Origin: JACNKV01 sp964422145
GTDB lineage: Bacteria > Fidelibacterota > Marinisomatia > Marinisomatales > JACNKV01
Assembly (NCBI GenBank): GCA_964422145.1
Contig: CAYQZV010000001.1
Location: forward strand, 1 to 64,000
Reading direction: 5' to 3'
Length of the DNA: 64,000 nucleotides
The notes under the pieces are model-generated. The model made no database searches, was not told the origin of the DNA, and saw only the letters and a list, made by a program, of their open reading frames with translations. The stretch's first letter is position 1; the number at the start of each line of letters is the position of its first letter. The position numbers and the translations under genes were made by a program. This document shows positions 16,986 to 25,769 of the stretch, piece by piece.

Positions 16986-17793
16986 CCGGTGTTTTTATTC
17001 TGGAAAATACCAGCGGGCCGTCAATTTGTTTTTTAGCCTGCGTCAGCATGTCGATGATCAGTGAGTGGCACAATACAACAATTTTTCGAGGGAAACCTTT
17101 CGTGTGCTCGTAAACCATCTCTTTGGCTTCGGGTGTAAATAATTTACTGTCAATATCTCCGGCTACTTTCAGTCGATGGTCAATGAACTGTATCGTGTCC
17201 TTTTTATCCATGGGACTGATACGATATCCAAACGCGATACGATCACGGAAATTTTCATGTTTTTCCAGCAGCGATTCAAATTCAGGTTGAGCAAAGATAA
17301 TGACTTGAATTAATTTTTGGTTGTTGGTTTCGAAGTTCAGTAAGGTTCGAATGATCTCAATTTGTTCCGGCCCCATTTTTTGCCCTTCATCAATCACTAG
17401 AACAATTTGTCGTTTCGATTTTAATGAGGAATCAATAAGGAAATGTTCGATCCTGTCCATCATATCGGCTTGGTAGGTTTCTTTGCCTTTTAAGCCGAAT
17501 AATTTATGGAGATAGATCAGAAATTCATTCGTATCTTTCCAGGTTGGATCTAAAATAAGATAAAATTTATAATCCTCTCCGAATTCGACAAACCGTCCCA
17601 GCAGCAATCTGGACAGGGTTGTTTTCCCAATCCCGATTCCGCCAATCACCACATTCAAACCGCGATTCAAGCGAAGAGATATTTCTAATCGGTTTAAACA
17701 GTTCCCGTGACTTTTGGACTGAAAATAAAATTCCGGATCAGGCGCCATGGAGAACGGTTCCTCGTTCAACCCGATGGTCTCATAATATTCCAT
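16966..17793 (-). CDS. ExeA/MshM-like AAA+ ATPase
   Basis: A 275-residue ATPase with the ExeA-type N-terminus (GLNEEPFSMAPDPEFYF), Walker A GGIGIGKTTLSR near 52, Walker B IVLVIDEGQKM near 136 and a sensor/arginine region (FRDRIAFGYRISPM). Such proteins help build secretin-containing machines (ExeA with peptidoglycan, MshM in MSHA pili). There is no C-terminal peptidoglycan-binding domain, so it is closer to the MshM type. It sits second in the pilus operon. Confidence 0.82.
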   Translation of the reverse strand: MEYYETIGLNEEPFSMAPDPEFYFQSKSHGNCLNRLEISLRLNRGLNVVIGGIGIGKTTLSRLLLGRFVEFGEDYKFYLILDPTWKDTNEFLIYLHKLFGLKGKETYQADMMDRIEHFLIDSSLKSKRQIVLVIDEGQKMGPEQIEIIRTLLNFETNNQKLIQVIIFAQPEFESLLEKHENFRDRIAFGYRISPMDKKDTIQFIDHRLKVAGDIDSKLFTPEAKEMVYEHTKGFPRKIVVLCHSLIIDMLTQAKKQIDGPLVFSRIKTPDVFHVG

Positions 17794-17810
17794 TATGATT
17801 CTCTGATTTA

Positions 17811-18389
17811 CTATTTGCTCAGAAATTGTTTACATACATCAATGAAGTGATCCATGTCCAATGGCTTAGACAGCATATTAGAAATGCTCAGTTCCTTCAG
17901 CTCCTTGGTTGTATGGTCATCTAAATGAGCTGAGATCACGACAATATTCAGACCTTCGAGCTTTTTATTCAATTTGACAACACGGAGAAACTCCAATCCT
18001 GTAATCCCCGGCATAACTAAATCCAATAAAACCAATTTTGGTTTAATTTGATTTAATTTTAGATAACCGTCAAAACCGTTCTTTGCCGTTTCAATATTGA
18101 TATTTTTTAACTTTCGTTTCAGATTAAACACGAGTAATTCTTGGAAATTCGGATCATCATCGATCAATAGAATATCAATGCGGCCTTCTTCATCTCCAAA
18201 ATATTCCGGGTCGTAGGTGAATCCGTGTTCTTTTATAAAGGATATAAAGGCATCTATCGTGATTTTATAATGACCGGTCGGAGTTTTAAATCCGCTGAGA
18301 ACCCCTCCTCTGATCCAGTGTTTTACTGTGTTAATATCAACTTCACAGTATTTTGAAACATCTCCAGTTGTGTAATATTTTTTCTTCAT
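17811..18389 (-). CDS. HTH (MerR/excisionase-like)-receiver fusion regulator
   Basis: A 192-residue protein with a MerR/HTH_17-type DNA-binding motif at the N-terminus (YYTTGDVSKYCEVDINTVKHW, wing at GHYKI) followed from about residue 66 by a receiver domain with IDDD acidic pocket, phospho-aspartate in LVLLDLVMPGITG and lysine in MLSKPLD. The domain order is the reverse of ordinary response regulators. As the first gene of the island it may control the operon or place a DNA/protein partner. ATG follows an A-rich leader without a clear ribosome site. Confidence 0.85.
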   Translation of the reverse strand: MKKKYYTTGDVSKYCEVDINTVKHWIRGGVLSGFKTPTGHYKITIDAFISFIKEHGFTYDPEYFGDEEGRIDILLIDDDPNFQELLVFNLKRKLKNINIETAKNGFDGYLKLNQIKPKLVLLDLVMPGITGLEFLRVVKLNKKLEGLNIVVISAHLDDHTTKELKELSISNMLSKPLDMDHFIDVCKQFLSK

Positions 18390-18443
18390 TTTTTACTACT
18401 CTATTACGGGTTTATGGTTTTCATAGTTTTCCTACTCTTCACG

Positions 18444-18472
18444 ATATTAACACCATATTGAAGAAAAAGCAA
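18444..18472 (-). promoter_or_regulatory. Possible promoter of the pilus operon
   Basis: On the minus strand TTGCTT (18472-18467) and TAATAT (18449-18444) are spaced 17 bases, about 55 bases before the first start codon of the island. The match is imperfect and the region is A/T-rich, so this is only a candidate. Confidence 0.3.
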
Positions 18473-18519
18473 GGATTTTTTAAAAATATTTTAAAGAGAT
18501 GAATTAAAGATAAAAAGCG

Positions 18520-19338
18520 TTATTCGATCTCAACCCAATGAGCATCAAATGTCCGGTAGGAGATATCAGGATTTGCCGGATAGGTCACCCATATCTCAAA
18601 CGAAGCTGAATCACCTGGCTCGATTGCCGTATCGGTAATCACGCCGCTGTTATATTCAATTTCCGATCCATTTACAAAAATGGAATCTCTGGCAATCAGC
18701 TCCGTATCTTTTCCCCAAAGATTGGCTACCACCCGTACAAAGTCACCCCGTTTGTCTCCAGTGTTTTTTGCTGTTCCGGATATCATTTCACTTCCGGGTA
18801 ATAATTTGATCGTCGGATCGCTGACTAACTTGATCCTTGCCGCTTTAGGTAATTCTTGTTCTATATTTATAATGTACTTCCGATCCAAAACCAGTTTCCC
18901 GATATCCGTATCCAGCACAATGGTTTCTTCTGTTTTATCAAGGATGTTTCCCCGGACCATCGTTCCATTTTCAAGCATAATCCGATGAGAATAACTGGCT
19001 TTCCCGATCAGTTTCAGCAATGATTTATCCACCGTAGGCATTGTATCTTTTTTACTGTAAACTCGAATCAGTTTTTTCAATGAATCAATCTGAGTTTGAA
19101 GAAACTCAATATCATCCTGATAATCATAAAATTGTTCACCGGTCTGTAATCTAGAGGGTGGAGGATAATCAGGAAGAAATTCCGGCAGCGGTGCCTGAGT
19201 CGAATCTAACGTTGAATCACTTTCAATCACTGCCGTTAACGGGATGCTAATCATGGCAACAGAATCTGCACTGACGGATGTTGTATCCTGCCCAAATGCA
19301 ACCGCAAAGGCTAAGCTTAATATGAACCGCTTTTTCAT
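18520..19338 (-). CDS. Exported FxLYD-like domain protein
   Basis: A 272-residue exported protein with a signal peptide (KKRFILSLAFAVAFG) and a coiled stretch (about 70-95, DIEFLQTQIDSLKKLIRV). A small beta module follows with IMLENGTMVRGNILDKTEE, reminiscent of SH3/LSm-like sensing of lipoprotein or DUF families. The C-terminal beta-sandwich (about 160-270) has the FxLYD-type pattern GTAKNTGDKRGDFVRVVANLW. Its ATG overlaps the stop of the HEAT lipoprotein upstream (ATGA), so both are co-expressed. Function unknown; probably periplasmic. Confidence 0.65.
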   Translation of the reverse strand: MKKRFILSLAFAVAFGQDTTSVSADSVAMISIPLTAVIESDSTLDSTQAPLPEFLPDYPPPSRLQTGEQFYDYQDDIEFLQTQIDSLKKLIRVYSKKDTMPTVDKSLLKLIGKASYSHRIMLENGTMVRGNILDKTEETIVLDTDIGKLVLDRKYIINIEQELPKAARIKLVSDPTIKLLPGSEMISGTAKNTGDKRGDFVRVVANLWGKDTELIARDSIFVNGSEIEYNSGVITDTAIEPGDSASFEIWVTYPANPDISYRTFDAHWVEIE

Positions 19339-20465
19339 TGGGCATCCCCTTGCGCATCAAAAGCTAACTGACGCCGTTTTTCATTGGTGGCTTCTCGAGC
19401 ATCGAGCGCATCAATCATATCCATGATCGGTGTATATAAATAATAGTTTTCAGCTTTTCCTAAAAGGGGAAGGAATTTATCCACAACGCTCGGGTCACCA
19501 TACTCACCCAGTTTATACATGGCTTTTTTCCGTAAGGCAATTTTGTAATCCGGGTTCAGTGCAATTTCAATCACAGCCGCCTTCACTTCAGGATCATTAA
19601 AATTCCCGAGTGCATCCAACAGTGTATTCAACAAGCTGTAATATTGCTTTTTCCCCACATTGTACGTGTCCAGCAAGGATAACACCAAACTTTCCTCACG
19701 GATTCCTTCCATCATATCCAGGGCAAAATCCTGAACAGCTTCACCGGTTTGCGGGTCGCCCAGCAGTTCCGTAAACGCACCAACCACTTCAGACGGTTCT
19801 TTCTTTCCAAGGATTTCAACCGCCCGATTACGGATAGCAATGTTCACATCCGGATCGAGAGCAATATCCGTCAGAATCGGAATTACCTGATCATCTCCGA
19901 GCGCGCCAAGAGTTTCCGTCATCAATTTTTCGGTTCGGGACAAATTGGCTTTGGCAACCTCATACAGGTCCAACATAGCAAACACCTGATCTTTTGTCCG
20001 AACTTTATTCAGGTTTTTCACCAGTACCACATGTAAAGCATTGGTTCGATCTTCAATCGTATGCAGTGCCTCTATCATCGCTTCTACGGCTTTTGGATTT
20101 TCCTGAAATTTGGCCAAAAGATTGATCGATGTTTCCATCAGGGTAATGTCAATTGCGGCTGCAGTAGATACCGCATCTGCCAATGCATTCAACGCCAGAG
20201 GATGATGGGTGTCCGCGAGTGCTTCGCCAGCGGATATTCTCACGTCAAAAGGCTGATTCGGATCATTGAAGATGATAATGAGTTCTTCCAGCGCTTGTGA
20301 TTGCCCATCCTTGTAGGCCATTCGCAGCCGTTCGACATCCTGATGCAGAATATCTTCGTAGACCTCTTTCTTGTCTTTTTTACCAAACAGCTTGAAATTC
20401 TTGATCTTAGAGCAACCGCCCGCCATCAGAAGGATGGATAAAAAGAGTATGGTAAGTTTACGCAT
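19335..20465 (-). CDS. HEAT-repeat lipoprotein
   Basis: A 376-residue protein with a lipobox (SILLMAGGC, lipid-anchored cysteine about 18) followed by a basic linker and then about eight helical HEAT/PBS-type repeats (for example FDVRISAGEALADTHHPLAL, IAIRNRAVEILGKKEP, IALRKKAMYKLGEYGDPSV). Such repeats form a protein-binding superhelix. It lies between lpxH (directly adjacent) and the FxLYD-like gene in one transcript, so an envelope role is likely. No catalytic motif was seen. Confidence 0.75.
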   Translation of the reverse strand: MRKLTILFLSILLMAGGCSKIKNFKLFGKKDKKEVYEDILHQDVERLRMAYKDGQSQALEELIIIFNDPNQPFDVRISAGEALADTHHPLALNALADAVSTAAAIDITLMETSINLLAKFQENPKAVEAMIEALHTIEDRTNALHVVLVKNLNKVRTKDQVFAMLDLYEVAKANLSRTEKLMTETLGALGDDQVIPILTDIALDPDVNIAIRNRAVEILGKKEPSEVVGAFTELLGDPQTGEAVQDFALDMMEGIREESLVLSLLDTYNVGKKQYYSLLNTLLDALGNFNDPEVKAAVIEIALNPDYKIALRKKAMYKLGEYGDPSVVDKFLPLLGKAENYYLYTPIMDMIDALDAREATNEKRRQLAFDAQGDAQ

Positions 20466-21194
20466 CTACCATTCCTTTAATGCCATTGTTGTCCCGTCAA
20501 ACACGCCGTAGGAACAATAACTGATCCAATCGCCCAAAATAAACAGCTGTCCGCCTTCAATCGGTTCAGCAACGGTTTGATGATAATGCCCGCAGATGAA
20601 AAAATCTACGTCATCTTTTGTGATGGTTTCGGCATGTGCTTTTAATTCAGCAATCACTTTTTGATTATATTCCGCAGTGTGTTCATAATGCCTGCCTTTG
20701 GTTGATATCCACTCAGCAAACTTATATCCGATGGTCGGATGTACCCAGCGATAACACCAAATAAACAATCGATTCCGGATCAGGCGTTTTAAGGCACGGT
20801 AACCGCGATCCCATGACAATAATCCGTCTCCGTGTGTAAGATAAAATGTCTTCCCGTTGGATGTGATAATTGTATCATCCATATAGGATTTCGTCGATAG
20901 AAACGACGTGATAAAATCCTGAATCCAATAATCATGATTCCCTGTCATAAAATGGATCTCAACCCCGGCTTCTTTCAGTTGATGGAGTTTACTCAGTATC
21001 GGGAAAAACATCTTCGGTATCACATGGGGGTATTCAAAATAAAACTCAAAGAAATCGCCTAAAATGAACAACGAACCGCCGGTATCAGCGATATGAGAAA
21101 AAAACGATAACAGCTTAGCCTGTTTCTTCTCTTCTTCCGCAGATGACTTCAGCATCAAATGGACGTCTGAAATAAAATAGAGGGGTGTCTCCAT
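20466..21194 (-). CDS. lpxH: UDP-2,3-diacylglucosamine hydrolase-like metallophosphoesterase
   Basis: A 242-residue calcineurin-type phosphoesterase with the metal motifs in order: ISDVHL (residue 8), LGDFFEF (45), TGNHDYW (83), LTHGDGL (about 125) and CGHYHQT (about 205). Length and the GDFFEFYF segment fit LpxH, which makes lipid X in lipid A biosynthesis at the cytoplasmic membrane. Other UDP-diacylglucosamine hydrolase families or a generic phosphoesterase cannot be excluded. It leads the three-gene envelope transcript with the HEAT lipoprotein. Confidence 0.75.
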   Translation of the reverse strand: METPLYFISDVHLMLKSSAEEEKKQAKLLSFFSHIADTGGSLFILGDFFEFYFEYPHVIPKMFFPILSKLHQLKEAGVEIHFMTGNHDYWIQDFITSFLSTKSYMDDTIITSNGKTFYLTHGDGLLSWDRGYRALKRLIRNRLFIWCYRWVHPTIGYKFAEWISTKGRHYEHTAEYNQKVIAELKAHAETITKDDVDFFICGHYHQTVAEPIEGGQLFILGDWISYCSYGVFDGTTMALKEW

Positions 21195-21334
21195 AGGCTG
21201 TAAGTTACTTTATACTTTTTATTCATGGAAACAACTTGTTGCGTATAATCCATTACGTTTTTCGTTCTACTTTACGTAACTTTCCTATCAGTATAACCTT
21301 TGGAACCACACTATAACTTCTTTGTTATTAAATC

Positions 21335-24300
21335 ATGAATATTAAACGGACAATCATCATTTTATCAATCGCCTTCTGCCAGATCCTTTTTGCTCAATTT
21401 GGTCAGAATAAAGTGCAGTACGGCACCTTTGACTGGTTTTTCATTCGGTCGCCGCATTTTGATATCTATTATCACGGAGATAATTTACCGATCGCTAAAT
21501 ATACAGCTGACGAAGCAGAATTAGCGTACGAACAAATTTCCAAGCATCTTCGATGGACACTCTCTAAACCCGTCTCCATTATTGTGTATAATTCACATAA
21601 TGACTTCCAACAAACCAATGTCACGTGGGAATATATGGTTGAAGGAATCGGCGGTGTGACAGAGCTGTTTAAGAATCGAGTAGTGATTCCGTTTGAAGGT
21701 TCGTATTCACAGTTCAGACACGTTATTCATCACGAATTGGTTCACGCTATGGTCAACGATATGGTATACGGGGGGAATGTTCAAAGCATCGTCTCAGGAA
21801 GTGTCAGGCTAAGAATTCCATTATGGGCGAGTGAAGGATTAGCTGAGTTTTTATCTTCCAATTGGGACACAAAAGCGGATATGATCCTCAGAGATATCGC
21901 GCTGAATGAAGAAATCCCGCCCGTGGAATATTTAGATGCTTACCTTGCCTATAAAGGCGGGCAATCCATTTGGCGGTTTATCGCAGATAAATACGGGCGT
22001 GAAAGCATTGGTGAAATTCTGGGATCCATGAAAAAAACGCAGCAAGCAGAGAAGGGATTTGAAAAAGCTATCCATTTAGATTTTGAGGGATTGACTCAAA
22101 AATGGCATCAATATCTTAAAAAGGAGTATTGGCCGGATATTGCCGACCGCGATGAACTGACGGACATTTCAAAACAATTGACGGATCACACAAAATTAAA
22201 GAATTACTATAATCTTGCTCCTTCCATCTCGCCGGACGGAAGTAAAATCGCCATTTTATCCGACCGATCAGGCTATGCGGATATTTACATCATCGATGCG
22301 ACTACAGGGAAATCAGTTAAACGGATAATCAAAGGAAATCGTTCGGTTAATTTTGAAGAACTGAAATGGCTTCAGCCCGGCGTGGCTTGGTCTCCGGGCG
22401 GAGAGCGGATCATTATCGCAGCAAAAACCGGAGGAAAAGATGCGCTTCAAATCGTGGACATTAACACCCGAAAATTTGAAAAAATAGATATCCCGTTGAA
22501 CGGAGTTTTCTCCGCAAGATGGAGTCCAAACGGAGATAAAATCGCATTTGTCGGGCATGATAATACATCCAGTGATATTTACACCTATGATCTGATTACC
22601 GAAGACCTCACGAACTTAACAAACGATATTTACTCAGACTCCGAACCATCTTGGAGTCCGGACGGAAGCAAAATCGTTTTTGTTTCAGATCATGCCGAAC
22701 GCTTAACCTCAGATCATCAACAAGTGTTTCAATCGGATATTTACGTCATTGATGTCGCGACCAAATCTATCGAACAGATCACTCAAACACCTCACCTTGA
22801 GAACTATCCTGTTTGGGCTTCGACGCAACCTGTCCTCTTTTATACATCGGATGAAAACGGTGTTTGGAATATTCACAAACACAACCTTTCAACCCATGAA
22901 TCCTATGCCATTACAAATGTGCTGACTGGTATTCAACAGATAAGTTTATCGGCAAATGATGATCTTCTGGTTTTTGCAGGATTCCAAAAATCCGGGTGGG
23001 ATATTTATTCGGTATCTTTACCGCTAGAACACGATGCTCAAACCGTTCCAAAATCACACTATTTTCTAACAAAACAGGAAGATGATTTTGTTTCAGATTT
23101 GAGAAAAGATCAAAAAAGATCATCAGGAATTATTTCAGATCAACAGGATTACTCCTCTTATATTTTCGCTCCCGGATTTGAACAGCTGAATCCTGAGGTC
23201 AGCCATCAAGAAGACAGCTTATCCGTCGCTGAGGATAGTTTACGAATAGCAGACGGATACATCCCTCATGCCTACAAAACGCGTTTTACTCTCGATATTG
23301 TTAACATGGCAATGGGGATCAATACGATTGAAGGCGCCCAAGGAATGACGTATTTTACGTGGAGCGATATCATGGGCGACCATCACATCACGCTCGGAAC
23401 ACAGATGGTCATGACGCTGGATAACAGTGATCTGTATCTTTCCTATGCTTATTTAAAAAATCGTATGGATTGGTACACATCCGGATATCATCAAAATGAA
23501 ACCATGGCGTATTATAATTACTTTAACCAACTGATCATCTATCGATTTAGAAATTATGGTCTGAGTTTGCATGTATCCCATCCTTTTAATCGTTTTCACC
23601 GATTAGAAGGAAGTTTATCCTACAATGTACAAAGTGCTCAAATGTTCGTACAGACATCCGAAGATAATGTGATCAACTTCCCGAAATATCAAATTTCGTC
23701 TTTTGCACCATCAGTCAGCTGGGTTTATGATAACTCTGTATTCGGTTACACCGGTCCGGTGGATGGAACACGGCAAAAACTGTCAGCTTATGTAAGTCCG
23801 GCAATTGGAGATAATTATCAGTTTAATTTATTCTCATATGATGCGAGAAAGTATTATCGATTTTGGAAATATTATACCGTCTCCGGGCGGCTTTTCCTTG
23901 GGAAAAGCACCGGAAAAGAATCAGTGAAATTTTTACTGGGCGGATTATCAAACTGGCTTTTCGGCAGTGGTGAAACAAACGGCATAAAAGATGTCGATAA
24001 TTATAAAAATCTGGAAGAGTTCGGTGAAAATTCACAATCCATGCTGGAGAATATCTATTTTGTTGATTATGTCATGCCGGTCCGAGGAAGCCGATACGGA
24101 GAACGGATCGGAACTCATGTTGCTCTGACCAATTTTGAATTGCGATTCCCACTCCTCTTTGCATTAGGGACGCCTTCCAATGTGAAAGCAACTTATTTAT
24201 TCGGACATATCTTCTTAGACAGCGGAACGGCGTGGGAGACATGGGATCAGCTTCAAGAGCCGGAATTTGCACCGATCACCGGAACCGGTTTTGGGGTCAA

Positions 24301-24409
24301 GTTATTCACACCGTTTGGTTTACTTAGAATTGACACCGCATGGGATGTCTACAAAAACGGACGATATTCCCGACCTCAATATTATTTCTCCTTTGGAGCA
24401 GATTGGTAG
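21335..24409 (+). CDS. Large exported peptidase-like / TolB propeller / outer-membrane barrel protein
   Basis: A 1024-residue protein with a signal peptide ending near FCQILFAQ. Residues about 25-280 form a zinc-peptidase-MA-like domain with the motif HHELVHAM (HExxH) and a downstream glutamate in WASEGLAEFL. Residues about 290-600 contain TolB/WD40-like beta-propeller repeats (SPDGSKIAILSDRSGYADIY, SPNGDKIAFVG, SPDGSKIVFVSD). From about 660 an outer-membrane beta-barrel follows, ending in an aromatic tryptophan (FSFGADW), as BAM substrates do. The peptidase and propeller parts would lie in the periplasm. Homologues of this three-part design are known in FCB bacteria but the substrate is not. 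Divergently transcribed from lpxH. Confidence 0.75.
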   Translation: MNIKRTIIILSIAFCQILFAQFGQNKVQYGTFDWFFIRSPHFDIYYHGDNLPIAKYTADEAELAYEQISKHLRWTLSKPVSIIVYNSHNDFQQTNVTWEYMVEGIGGVTELFKNRVVIPFEGSYSQFRHVIHHELVHAMVNDMVYGGNVQSIVSGSVRLRIPLWASEGLAEFLSSNWDTKADMILRDIALNEEIPPVEYLDAYLAYKGGQSIWRFIADKYGRESIGEILGSMKKTQQAEKGFEKAIHLDFEGLTQKWHQYLKKEYWPDIADRDELTDISKQLTDHTKLKNYYNLAPSISPDGSKIAILSDRSGYADIYIIDATTGKSVKRIIKGNRSVNFEELKWLQPGVAWSPGGERIIIAAKTGGKDALQIVDINTRKFEKIDIPLNGVFSARWSPNGDKIAFVGHDNTSSDIYTYDLITEDLTNLTNDIYSDSEPSWSPDGSKIVFVSDHAERLTSDHQQVFQSDIYVIDVATKSIEQITQTPHLENYPVWASTQPVLFYTSDENGVWNIHKHNLSTHESYAITNVLTGIQQISLSANDDLLVFAGFQKSGWDIYSVSLPLEHDAQTVPKSHYFLTKQEDDFVSDLRKDQKRSSGIISDQQDYSSYIFAPGFEQLNPEVSHQEDSLSVAEDSLRIADGYIPHAYKTRFTLDIVNMAMGINTIEGAQGMTYFTWSDIMGDHHITLGTQMVMTLDNSDLYLSYAYLKNRMDWYTSGYHQNETMAYYNYFNQLIIYRFRNYGLSLHVSHPFNRFHRLEGSLSYNVQSAQMFVQTSEDNVINFPKYQISSFAPSVSWVYDNSVFGYTGPVDGTRQKLSAYVSPAIGDNYQFNLFSYDARKYYRFWKYYTVSGRLFLGKSTGKESVKFLLGGLSNWLFGSGETNGIKDVDNYKNLEEFGENSQSMLENIYFVDYVMPVRGSRYGERIGTHVALTNFELRFPLLFALGTPSNVKATYLFGHIFLDSGTAWETWDQLQEPEFAPITGTGFGVKLFTPFGLLRIDTAWDVYKNGRYSRPQYYFSFGADW

Positions 24410-24413
24410 GCTA

Positions 24414-25769
24414 ATGATGAAATCTGATAAAACCGTTTTTGTTTGTTCGTCCTGCGGGAATGATTATCCCAAATGGCACGGACAATGCCCAGCCTGCAAC
24501 GAGTGGGGAACGCTCAGCGAGTTCAAAGCACCGAAAAAAGGTAAAAGCAGAATACACTCCTTACCTAAAAGCACACCGTTAAATGACATCCTGCACACGG
24601 AACCTGGACGCCGAATTCAATCCGGGATTAAAGAAGCTGATCGCGTTTTAGGCGGTGGATTACTTCCGGGGTCACTGATCTTACTCGGAGGAAATCCCGG
24701 CGTCGGAAAATCGACTTTAGCCCTCCAAATTCTTCACGGGATCAATCATAAATCACTCTATGTCTCTGCGGAAGAAAGCGAAGAACAGATCGCTATGCGG
24801 GCTCGCAGACTTGACCTCGTTTCAGATCATTTGGAATTGTCGGGAAACACATCCATTGAAAGTATTTTAAATCACATATCGATATTAAAACCTGAAGTCG
24901 TCGTGGTGGACTCCATTCAAACGGTGTACACGGATGACTCCGCTTCGCTGCCCGGATCTCCTGGGCAAATTCGCGAATGTGCCCAACAATTATTACAGAC
25001 ATGCAAACAGTTCGGTGTAACGGTGATTATCATCGGGCATGTAACAAAAGAAGGTGTGATCGCCGGGCCAAAAATGCTCGAGCACATGGTCGACACCGTT
25101 TTGTATTTAGAAGGTGATGACCGTTATGATCATCGTATCCTTCGATCCGTAAAAAACCGTTTCGGTACTACCCACGAAGTTGGAATTTTCCAAATGGAAG
25201 AAAAAGGAATGGTTGAAGTCAAAAACCCCTCTGAATTATTCTTAGCCGAACGCACCATGGATACCGCAGGGTCGACTGTGTTCCCATCGCTAGAGGGAAC
25301 CCGCCCGATTTTAGTTGAAGTCCAGGCCCTCGTTTCCAATGCGAATTTCGGGACACCTCAACGAAACGTAAACGGGTTTGATTACCGTCGATTATCGATG
25401 CTGCTTGCCGTTTTGGAAAAACGTCTGAATATCCCAATGGGAATCCGAGATGTCTTTGTAAATCTGGTCGGCGGGATGAAGATCGATGATCCAGCCGCTG
25501 ATCTCGCGATCTTGTCTGCCGTCGCATCCAGCGCATGGGACAAGCCGGTTTCCTCGGATACAGTACTGATCGGCGAAGTCGGACTCGCCGGCGAAGTGAG
25601 ATCGGTGAGCCGGATTGAAAAACGGTTAAAAGAAGCCAAAACGCTTGGATTCAAAAAAGCGTTGATCCCGCATAGCTCTAAAAAACAACTCACTGCAAAA
25701 ATGTCCGGAATGAAAATATTTGGAATTAAAACCGTCCGTGAAGGTTTGGACATTCTATTTAATAAATGA
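24414..25769 (+). CDS. radA: DNA repair protein RadA
   Basis: A 451-residue RecA-like ATPase. It has an N-terminal zinc finger (CSSCGNDYPKWHGQCPAC), Walker A GGNPGVGKST, the RadA-specific KNRFG motif and a Lon-like C-terminal domain (DPAADLAILSAVASS). RadA promotes branch migration in recombination repair. The frame is open upstream to 24267, but the family start (MMKSDKTVFVCSSCG) is at 24414, five bases after the preceding stop. Overlaps tgt by four bases. Confidence 0.95.
   Translation: MMKSDKTVFVCSSCGNDYPKWHGQCPACNEWGTLSEFKAPKKGKSRIHSLPKSTPLNDILHTEPGRRIQSGIKEADRVLGGGLLPGSLILLGGNPGVGKSTLALQILHGINHKSLYVSAEESEEQIAMRARRLDLVSDHLELSGNTSIESILNHISILKPEVVVVDSIQTVYTDDSASLPGSPGQIRECAQQLLQTCKQFGVTVIIIGHVTKEGVIAGPKMLEHMVDTVLYLEGDDRYDHRILRSVKNRFGTTHEVGIFQMEEKGMVEVKNPSELFLAERTMDTAGSTVFPSLEGTRPILVEVQALVSNANFGTPQRNVNGFDYRRLSMLLAVLEKRLNIPMGIRDVFVNLVGGMKIDDPAADLAILSAVASSAWDKPVSSDTVLIGEVGLAGEVRSVSRIEKRLKEAKTLGFKKALIPHSSKKQLTAKMSGMKIFGIKTVREGLDILFNK

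Noticed and set aside
24267..24413. N-terminal extension of radA
   Set aside because: It overlaps the end of the barrel-protein gene in another frame; the family start MMKSDK at 24414 begins just before the zinc finger.
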